A model generated the notes under the pieces. The model saw only the letters and a program-made list of their open reading frames with translations, was not told where the DNA came from and did no database searches. Positions 58,462 through 64,000 of a stretch of 64,000 nucleotides of DNA are shown in pieces. The stretch is taken from the NCBI GenBank assembly GCA_050946195.1, contig JBMNUI010000001.1, positions 1 through 64,000 of the forward strand, in the 5' to 3' direction. Made by a program: the position numbers and the translations under genes. This DNA comes from UMGS1002 sp050946195 (GTDB lineage Bacteria; Bacillota; Clostridia; Oscillospirales; CAG-272). Positions within the stretch are counted from its first letter, which is position 1. Each line of letters begins with the position of its first letter.

Positions 58462-59631
58462 TTATCCTCCTTTTGACCTGTCGAGTATGCGCCCGGCGTA
58501 CTCGCGCGCGAGCCTGTCAAATTCAAGTATTTCCTCTATGCTGTCCGATGCCGCCCTGCCCGAGAAATGCTCAAGCGTCTGAAGAACTGTCGCCGGAATG
58601 TCAAGGAAGCCAATTGTCCCCTCAAGGAAGGCCGAGACGGCAACCTCGTCGGCGGCATTGAGTACAGCCGGCATCGCACCGCCCTCAAAAAGGCAATCAA
58701 ACGCGGCGCGTAGTAGCGGGAAGGCTTCTGTGTCGGGCCGACCGAAGGTCAGCCTGCCGATGGCCGCCAAATCCAGCGGCTCTATCACCGCGGGCTTTAT
58801 TTCGGGGTAGTTTACGGCATACTGAATGCAGAGGCGCATATCCGGCACCGACAGCCCGGCTGTGATGCTGTTATCAAAATATTCAACCAGCGAATGAATT
58901 ATACTTTCCCGCTGGATTAAAACCTCGATTCCGTCGGGCCCGACGCCAAAAAGGTGAGAGGCTTCTATAACCTCAAAGCCCTTGTTCATGAGAGTGGCGC
59001 TGTCGATTGTAATCCGCTTCCCCATCTCCCATGTGGGGTGGGCCAGAGCCTGCTCTAAGGTCACATTTTTCAGCATCTCGCGGGTGTATCCGTAAAACGG
59101 GCCCCCCGAGGCCGTGAGGATTATCTTCTTTATTTCGTGTGGCGCCCGTCCGGCAAGGCAGCGGAATATCGTGCTGTGCTCGCTGTCCAACGGGATAATT
59201 TCGGCGCCGCATGCTCTTGCCTCGGCCATAATAAAGCCGCCAGCCATGACCAGCGACTCCTTGTTGGCCAGTGCCAGCCGCTTTCCGTACCTCACGGCTT
59301 CAAGCGTCGGAAAAAGGCCGGCAGCACCGGTGATGGCGTTTATAACCACATCGCAGGGCACTTGGTTTATTATCTGCCCGATCCCCTCCCGGCCCGAGAG
59401 GACCTTTATATCTGTATCCAAAAGTGCGGTCTTAAGCTGCCTTGCTGCATTGATGTCATCAAGAACGCAGAATAATGGCCTGAATCTGCGGGCTTGTTTT
59501 TCAATTGTGACATAATCCGAGCCGGCGGCAAGCGCCACAACGCGCAGCCCCTCGGCCTCTGCAATGTCGAGAGCCTGTCGGCCTATTGAGCCGGTCGAGC
59601 CGAGTATTATAACAGACTTGCTTTGCTTCAT
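58462..59631 (-). CDS. dxr: 1-deoxy-D-xylulose 5-phosphate reductoisomerase
   Basis: 389 residues. Converts DXP to MEP with NADPH. N-terminal Rossmann LGSTGSIGRQALDIAE, ALANKESLVMAGG, the metal site PLDSEHSTIFRCL, TASGGPFYG and MGKRITIDSATLMNKGFE are conserved. The start lies after GGAAC and 11 nt after the cdsA stop. Supplies, with IspG, precursors for undecaprenyl diphosphate made by UppS. Confidence 0.96.
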   Translation of the reverse strand: MKQSKSVIILGSTGSIGRQALDIAEAEGLRVVALAAGSDYVTIEKQARRFRPLFCVLDDINAARQLKTALLDTDIKVLSGREGIGQIINQVPCDVVINAITGAAGLFPTLEAVRYGKRLALANKESLVMAGGFIMAEARACGAEIIPLDSEHSTIFRCLAGRAPHEIKKIILTASGGPFYGYTREMLKNVTLEQALAHPTWEMGKRITIDSATLMNKGFEVIEASHLFGVGPDGIEVLIQRESIIHSLVEYFDNSITAGLSVPDMRLCIQYAVNYPEIKPAVIEPLDLAAIGRLTFGRPDTEAFPLLRAAFDCLFEGGAMPAVLNAADEVAVSAFLEGTIGFLDIPATVLQTLEHFSGRAASDSIEEILEFDRLAREYAGRILDRSKGG

Positions 59632-59642
59632 TTTTGTTCCGT

Positions 59643-60461
59643 TTACCGAAGAATGTTTATCAGTGCGAAGAGTATAGTCATTACCGAGGAAACCGCCAGC
59701 ACCGAGTCAAACCTGTCGAGCACCCCGCCGTGCCCCGGGAAAATCCAGCCGTAGTCCTTGATGCCGTACTGCCGCTTTATAGCCGACATGGCAAGGTCAC
59801 CCAACTGGGCAACAAGCGTGACGAGTATGCCGCCGGCAATGATATAGCCCCAGCCGATATAGGTGATATCGATAAGGTATGAGGTCAGTACAAATGCGCC
59901 GGCGCCGGCCATGCTCCCCCCTATGCTACCCTCGATTGTCTTTTTCGGGCTGATATCGGGGATGAGCTTGTGGCGGCCGAGCGAAACCCCGAAAAGATAC
60001 GCAAAGACATCGGTGCTCCACGCGCCGATAAAAATCAGAAGGTATATGTGCGGGTTTTCAAGGTCTCTGAGGTAAACAATTCCCGAGAAACCGAACATAA
60101 TGTAGCTGGCAAAAAGAAAAGCACATCCGGCGTCGGCGCAGGTTGTTTTTCTCTTTGTGAAGACCAAGAGCGCCAGAATGTAGAGCACAAGAAAAATGAC
60201 AATCAGAACTGCCGTCTCGCCGAGGCTGATTTTTGAGGTGTCCGGCAGATACCTGACAACAAAGGGCAAAAGCGCTCCCGCCGCATACAGGGGTATGGTC
60301 AGAAGCAGGTTTTTTTCAACCTTTATGCAGCGGAACATCTCAAAGAGGGCAAGCAGCGTCAGCACCGCCATTGCAGACGGGAAAAAGGCGGTGTGCGAGA
60401 AGAGCAGCACCGGTATCAGCAAGATTATGCTGACCACCGTGGTCAGGCTTCTTTGTAACAT
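59643..60461 (-). CDS. cdsA: Phosphatidate cytidylyltransferase
   Basis: 272 residues with about seven or eight transmembrane helices. The family signature is complete: SPKKTIEGSIGG, then QLGDLAMSAIKRQYGIKDYG and PGHGGVLDRFDS. Makes CDP-diacylglycerol from phosphatidate and CTP at the membrane. No strong ribosome site is seen before the ATG. Placed between uppS and dxr in the usual order. Confidence 0.95.
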   Translation of the reverse strand: MLQRSLTTVVSIILLIPVLLFSHTAFFPSAMAVLTLLALFEMFRCIKVEKNLLLTIPLYAAGALLPFVVRYLPDTSKISLGETAVLIVIFLVLYILALLVFTKRKTTCADAGCAFLFASYIMFGFSGIVYLRDLENPHIYLLIFIGAWSTDVFAYLFGVSLGRHKLIPDISPKKTIEGSIGGSMAGAGAFVLTSYLIDITYIGWGYIIAGGILVTLVAQLGDLAMSAIKRQYGIKDYGWIFPGHGGVLDRFDSVLAVSSVMTILFALINILR

Positions 60462-60518
60462 AAGGCTTTATTGATATAAAATATCTTTCCCCCTGTCACA
60501 GATTTCATGAGTTTACGG

Positions 60519-61229
60519 TCAGGCTCCTCCGTACCTGCGCTGACGCCGGCCGAATTCCTCAATCGCCAGATCAACCTCGCGCGGGCCGAAATCCGGCCAG
60601 AGCACCTCGGTAAAGTAAAACTCCGAATAGGAGGCCTGCCAGAGCAGGAAGTTGGAGATGCGGCACTCCCCGGCGGTTCTGACAATAAGGTCGGGGTCGG
60701 GGCAGCTGGCGGTATACAGGGCTCCTGAAATGTCTTCCTCGGTTATCTCCTTTTTTCCCGCAGCGGAGAGAATATTGAAGGCACGCACCAGTTCGGCGCG
60801 GCCGCCGTAGTTGAGCGCGATGTTGAGCACATATTCGTTGGTTGCCGTCCGCTCGGCAACCTGCCTGATTTTTTCCTTCAGCCGGTCATCGAAGACCTCA
60901 ATATTCCCCAGGAACCTAAAGGAAACCTTCTGGTCCTTCATCTCCTTGATACACTCGGAGAGATAGTCGTCAAGCAGGCTCATGATAGAGTCGAGTTCAT
61001 GCGCCGGCCGGTTTTTGAGGTTTTCGCTGGACAGGGCGTAGACCGTTACATATCTGATCCCGATATCCCGGCAGTATTTCACCACCCGGCGGAAGGCCTT
61101 TGCCCCGGTGCGGTGTCCCTGCTCTTTCGGCAGGCCGTGCCTGGTTGCCCAGCGGCGGTTGCCGTCCATTATAAAGGCAATATGCCGCAGGCCGTACAGG
61201 TTTTTCTTACCGGTTTTCTCGGCGCTCAT
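60519..61229 (-). CDS. uppS: Undecaprenyl diphosphate synthase (cis-prenyltransferase)
   Basis: 236 residues from the ATG at 61229 (AAGGGGAAGAG upstream); the open frame runs 14 codons further without support. IAFIMDGNRRWA holds the catalytic Asp and the diphosphate-binding Arg, YALSSENLKNRP the second motif, and DLIVRTAGECRISNFLLWQ plus the terminal EVLWPDF region complete the fold. Adds isopentenyl units to make the C55 carrier of peptidoglycan synthesis. GECRIS replaces the common GExRLS. Confidence 0.94.
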   Translation of the reverse strand: MSAEKTGKKNLYGLRHIAFIMDGNRRWATRHGLPKEQGHRTGAKAFRRVVKYCRDIGIRYVTVYALSSENLKNRPAHELDSIMSLLDDYLSECIKEMKDQKVSFRFLGNIEVFDDRLKEKIRQVAERTATNEYVLNIALNYGGRAELVRAFNILSAAGKKEITEEDISGALYTASCPDPDLIVRTAGECRISNFLLWQASYSEFYFTEVLWPDFGPREVDLAIEEFGRRQRRYGGA

Positions 61230-61280
61230 CTCTTCCCCTTCTATTTTTAGCGGGTGGCACCGAGGCCCCACCCGTATTGT

Positions 61281-61835
61281 TTATATCTGCATTATTTCCT
61301 TATTCTTTTTCTCGGTTATTGCATCTATGTTCTTGATGTACTTGTCGGTGATGTCCTGAACCGCCTTCTCGGAGGCCTTTTGTTCGTCCTCGGTCATCTC
61401 GCCGTTCTTTTTCATTTTTTTGCACTGCTCGTTCGCGTCGCGCCTGATGTTCCGGATTGCCACCTTGGTTTCCTCTCCGAGCTTTTGTACCTGCTTTGTC
61501 AGCTCGCGTCTGCGTTCCTCGGTGGGCTGCGGGAAGACAAGCTTTATAACCTTGCCGTCGTTCATAGGCGTGATTCCTATATCAGAAGCCAGAATGGCCT
61601 TTTCAATTGCTTTCAGAGTTGAGCCGTCATAGGGAGTAATGGTAATTGTCTTAGGGTCGACCACGCGGATGTCGGCCATTGTGTTTATCGGCGTGGGTGT
61701 TCCGTAATACTCGAAAGTCACCCTCGAGAGCACCAAGGGGTTGGCCTGTCCGGCCCTGATGGTAGCCAGATTTGCCTCATATGCGGCTATGGTTTTTTGC
61801 ATTTTCGCTTCATATTCTTTCGTGTCGAGTTTCAT
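61281..61835 (-). CDS. frr: Ribosome recycling factor
   Basis: 184 residues, the normal length. The two-domain L-shaped RRF motifs are clear: TIRAGQANPLVLSRVTFEYY with the characteristic GTPTPINTMA loop, and the helical ends KVAIRNIRRDAN and KYIKNIDAI. Splits post-termination ribosomes with EF-G. Between pyrH and uppS, as in most Firmicutes. Confidence 0.97.
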   Translation of the reverse strand: MKLDTKEYEAKMQKTIAAYEANLATIRAGQANPLVLSRVTFEYYGTPTPINTMADIRVVDPKTITITPYDGSTLKAIEKAILASDIGITPMNDGKVIKLVFPQPTEERRRELTKQVQKLGEETKVAIRNIRRDANEQCKKMKKNGEMTEDEQKASEKAVQDITDKYIKNIDAITEKKNKEIMQI

Positions 61836-61877
61836 GGTCTGCTTCCCCGGTATAACCGGTCTCCTTTCTTTTATTTT

Positions 61878-62591
61878 TTACACGCAGGTAAGCGTCCCGA
61901 TATTCTCGCCCGTAGCTGCACGATAGATGTCCATCGGGTCGCGCAGGGCGAAGGCATAAGTTTTAATTCCGTTTGCGGCGCAGAAGGCTGTGGCGGTGAG
62001 GTCATACGCGGCAAGCTTTTTGCTGAGAATCTCGTCGTAGGTCACGGTATCGTATTTCTTGGCATCGGGGTATACCCTCGGGTCGCGGTCGTATATGCCG
62101 TCGACATTCTTTGCCATGAGCACGATATCGGCACCCAGTTGTGCGGCTCTCAGCACCGCGCCGGTATCGGTGGAAAAGTAGGAGTTTCCGGTCCCGCACC
62201 CGAGAATTACAATCCTGCCCTCGCGCAGGTGCGCGCCGGCGGCCTCGGGCCGGTATCTTTCTGCGAAATCGGGCATATCTGCCGCAGTCATCACGGTTGC
62301 CCTGCCGCCCCGGCGTTCAATTACATCTTTGAGGGCTATTGAATTGATAACCGTCGCCAACATCCCCATCTGGTCGGCGCGGCAGCGGTCCATGCCGACA
62401 ACCTGTTTTGCCCCCCGCCAGATGTTCCCGGCACCCGTCATGACCGCAACCTCAATTTTTGCCTTGTTGCAGAGTATCAGGGCGTCTGCGATTCTCTCGA
62501 GAAGCCCGAAATCGAGTATGCTGCAATCCTTTCCCTTCATGGCCTCGCCCGAGAGCTTGACCAGAACCCTTCTGTACTTTGGCTTTTCCAT
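61878..62591 (-). CDS. pyrH: UMP kinase
   Basis: 237 residues. Amino-acid-kinase fold: VLVKLSGEAMKG, VMTGAGNIWRG, DQMGMLATVINSIALKDVIE and GTGNSYFSTDTGAVLRAAQLGAD are diagnostic. Phosphorylates UMP to UDP. GTG-like alternative starts were not needed: the ATG at 62591 follows AAAGAGG by 9 nt. First gene of the minus-strand cluster, with the promoter at 62622-62650. Confidence 0.96.
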   Translation of the reverse strand: MEKPKYRRVLVKLSGEAMKGKDCSILDFGLLERIADALILCNKAKIEVAVMTGAGNIWRGAKQVVGMDRCRADQMGMLATVINSIALKDVIERRGGRATVMTAADMPDFAERYRPEAAGAHLREGRIVILGCGTGNSYFSTDTGAVLRAAQLGADIVLMAKNVDGIYDRDPRVYPDAKKYDTVTYDEILSKKLAAYDLTATAFCAANGIKTYAFALRDPMDIYRAATGENIGTLTCV

Positions 62592-62621
62592 CCGACACGC
62601 CTCTTTCGTGAGTATATATAT

Positions 62622-62650
62622 ATTTTACAGCATAAGGCGCAATTTGTAAA
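62622..62650 (-). promoter_or_regulatory. Sigma-A promoter for the pyrH-to-polC cluster
   Basis: Minus strand TTTACA (62645-62650), 17 bp, TAAAAT (62622-62627), about 30 bp before pyrH. Confidence 0.75.
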
Positions 62651-62762
62651 CCACTTTTTCAGAAAAAGTTCGGCGCGCCGTACATTAAAAAAGCTCTGAT
62701 TTTGCTTGTCACACCTGATGTTATTCATTCTGCCAGTCTGATTGTTAAAACCGCACGGGGCT

Positions 62763-62786
62763 AAAAAACCGCCGGCTTTGGCGGTT
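62763..62786 (-). terminator. Terminator of the GGDEF gene
   Basis: AACCGCC (minus, from 62786) pairs with GGCGGTT (ending 62767); a T-run follows on the minus strand (62763-62768). Confidence 0.8.
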
Positions 62787-62818
62787 CAGGGTATATTTTA
62801 ACTCAAAGCAGCATTAAT

Positions 62819-64000
62819 TTACTGCCGCATGGCATATACTGCGCAATTGCGTCTTTCCTTTGCCATGTATAAGGCTTTATCGGTGTCACTTATGAAATCA
62901 TCAATAGACAATTCATCCGACGGGATTATTGTATTTATCCCCAGACTGATTGTTACATGGTCCGGGGCTTTGGAATGCATACTCGATACAGCCCTTTCTT
63001 CAACCCCGGCCCTCATTAGTTCGGCAAGTCTCAGGGCGCCTTCTTTGTCGGTTTGCGGAAGAAGCACTATAAATTCATCCCCTCCGTACCTTGCCACCTT
63101 GCCTGCATACTGCCCTGCACAAACTGTCAGAACATCTGCAATCAGCTTTATACAGGAGTCACCGGTCTGGTGGCCGTATTTATCATTAATCCTCTTGAAA
63201 GAATCAATATCCACTATTATCAATGACAAGGGTATTGAGTCCCGTTTGCATCTGTCCCATTCATCTTTAATAGTTTTCTCGAAACATAATCTGTTAAGAG
63301 TTCCTGTCAGGCTGTCGGTTCTCGACATTACCTCGAGCTTCTGATTGGCTTTTTGCAGCTCCAGATTAATCAAATTTAGTTCCTCATTTTTTTTCAATAT
63401 GACCTTTTTATTGATAAAATCCTCCGCCTGCTTTTTATACCTCATGCAGGATATCATCCATGACATTACTACGAATGCCGAAGTGTTAACTGTGTTGGCA
63501 AACAACAGCTGTCTGGATTCCTGCAAGAACGGCAGCGCCATAAGAAACAATATATGAACTGTCAAATACACAAGCAACACTGAAACCGGCTCAAGGATGG
63601 GAGTGATGGCTACTGATATGATTGCCACAACATATACAATAACCTGTCCGTTCATTAATTGGTCAAGCAGCGATATTCCCGCGCACCATATCAGAATAAA
63701 GCCGATAAAAATAATCCCGGCAATACGGATAAAGGATATGTTTTTAGGCACATCAGCCCCCAGCTTGGTAAAGGCCGCGAATAACGCAATCATTACCAGC
63801 AGCATCAGGACATACATAAATCCGTAGCATATGTAGGGCATTTCAAAAAGGTTTTCCCTGTTTATTACACAATGAATCAGAAGCATAATAGCTTCTATTA
63901 TGACGAATGTCAGTGTTGTTATTTTAGCCCTCGCTATATTAATCCTGTTGATACTTACTGCAAACTCGTTTTTATCACAATCCGACAGAGGTGTTGTAAA
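62819..64000 (-). CDS. Membrane-bound diguanylate cyclase (GGDEF), 5' end outside the window
   Basis: The frame is open to the right edge (38 codons beyond the ATG at 63886), so the start is not visible. At least six hydrophobic segments (for example ARAKITTLTFVIIEAIMLLI, MYVLMLLVMIALFAAF, VIVYVVAIISVAITPILEPV) form an integral sensor part. A coiled-coil linker (about KKNEELNLINLELQKANQKL) leads to SRTDSLTGTLNRLCF and the catalytic ARYGGDEFIVLL. The product-inhibition site R-x-x-D upstream of GGDEF is missing (QYAG). It should make cyclic di-GMP at the membrane in response to an unknown signal. Confidence 0.88.
   Translation of the reverse strand, partial: FTTPLSDCDKNEFAVSINRINIARAKITTLTFVIIEAIMLLIHCVINRENLFEMPYICYGFMYVLMLLVMIALFAAFTKLGADVPKNISFIRIAGIIFIGFILIWCAGISLLDQLMNGQVIVYVVAIISVAITPILEPVSVLLVYLTVHILFLMALPFLQESRQLLFANTVNTSAFVVMSWMISCMRYKKQAEDFINKKVILKKNEELNLINLELQKANQKLEVMSRTDSLTGTLNRLCFEKTIKDEWDRCKRDSIPLSLIIVDIDSFKRINDKYGHQTGDSCIKLIADVLTVCAGQYAGKVARYGGDEFIVLLPQTDKEGALRLAELMRAGVEERAVSSMHSKAPDHVTISLGINTIIPSDELSIDDFISDTDKALYMAKERRNCAVYAMRQ

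Noticed and set aside
1..64000. CRISPR array, prophage or insertion sequence
   Set aside because: No regularly spaced direct repeats, no integrase, transposase, terminase or capsid-like genes were seen.

Overview
The window looks like the chromosome of an endospore-forming member of the Clostridia (Firmicutes), probably of the Oscillospiraceae/Ruminococcaceae type. The evidence is a Gram-positive PolC-type replicase, SpoIIID, a PdaA-like cortex deacetylase, a T-box leader, sigma-A promoters of the TTGxxx-N17-TATAAT form, and a tRNA-dependent asparagine route (GatCAB plus an archaeal-type AspRS). Coding sequence is moderately GC-rich and intergenic DNA is AT-rich. There is no sign of a prophage, plasmid, insertion sequence or CRISPR array. 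The family-level placement is inference.

Layout. 1-10 kb: the 5' end of rarA and a cupin gene (minus), a large metallo-beta-lactamase-fold lipoprotein, a Ca2+ P-type ATPase (minus), a leucine-rich-repeat lipoprotein, IMP dehydrogenase and an SGNH hydrolase. 10-15 kb: a T-box leader followed by gatC-gatA-gatB-aspS. 15.3-28.7 kb: a nearly complete arginine block, argG, argH, argC, argJ, argB, argD, argF, carA, carB; the carB reading frame continues without a stop into a diaminopimelate epimerase-like domain. 28.9-36.3 kb: membrane and sporulation genes (CvpA-like protein, two polysaccharide deacetylases, a DUF624-like protein, spoIIID, a small orphan gene). 36.5-42.8 kb: a codirectional run of an ApgM-type phosphomutase or homoserine kinase candidate, lepB, rbgA, rnhB, yraN, an M19 dipeptidase and thrC. 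42.9-47.4 kb: a DUF1540 peptide, a metallophosphoesterase, tig, clpP, clpX. 47.4-51.4 kb: a Cys-rich protein, a FAD oxidoreductase and malic enzyme. 51.6-62.6 kb (all minus): tRNA-Ala and tRNA-Val, then in transcription order pyrH-frr-uppS-cdsA-dxr-rseP-ispG-polC, the conserved Firmicute envelope/isoprenoid/replication cluster. A GGDEF protein runs off the right edge.

How the genes work together. GatCAB and the AspRS should make Asn-tRNA(Asn) from Asp-tRNA(Asn), and the T-box probably senses uncharged tRNA. The arg block converts glutamate-derived intermediates to arginine, with CarAB supplying carbamoyl phosphate to ArgF. Dxr, IspG, UppS and CdsA supply isoprenoid carrier and phospholipid precursors. 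Tig, ClpP and ClpX form a folding and proteolysis group.

The points most worth a second look are: (1) the CarB-DapF fusion, whose epimerase domain lacks one of the two catalytic cysteines; (2) a six-copy palindromic repeat family, five copies of which lie between convergent genes; (3) the T-box specifier in which a Glu codon and an Asn codon overlap; (4) the tig-clpP junction, where clpP has no usable start and a single extra base would fuse the two genes; (5) a cluster of the 12-mer ATTATACAAAAT around spoIIID and an orphan gene.
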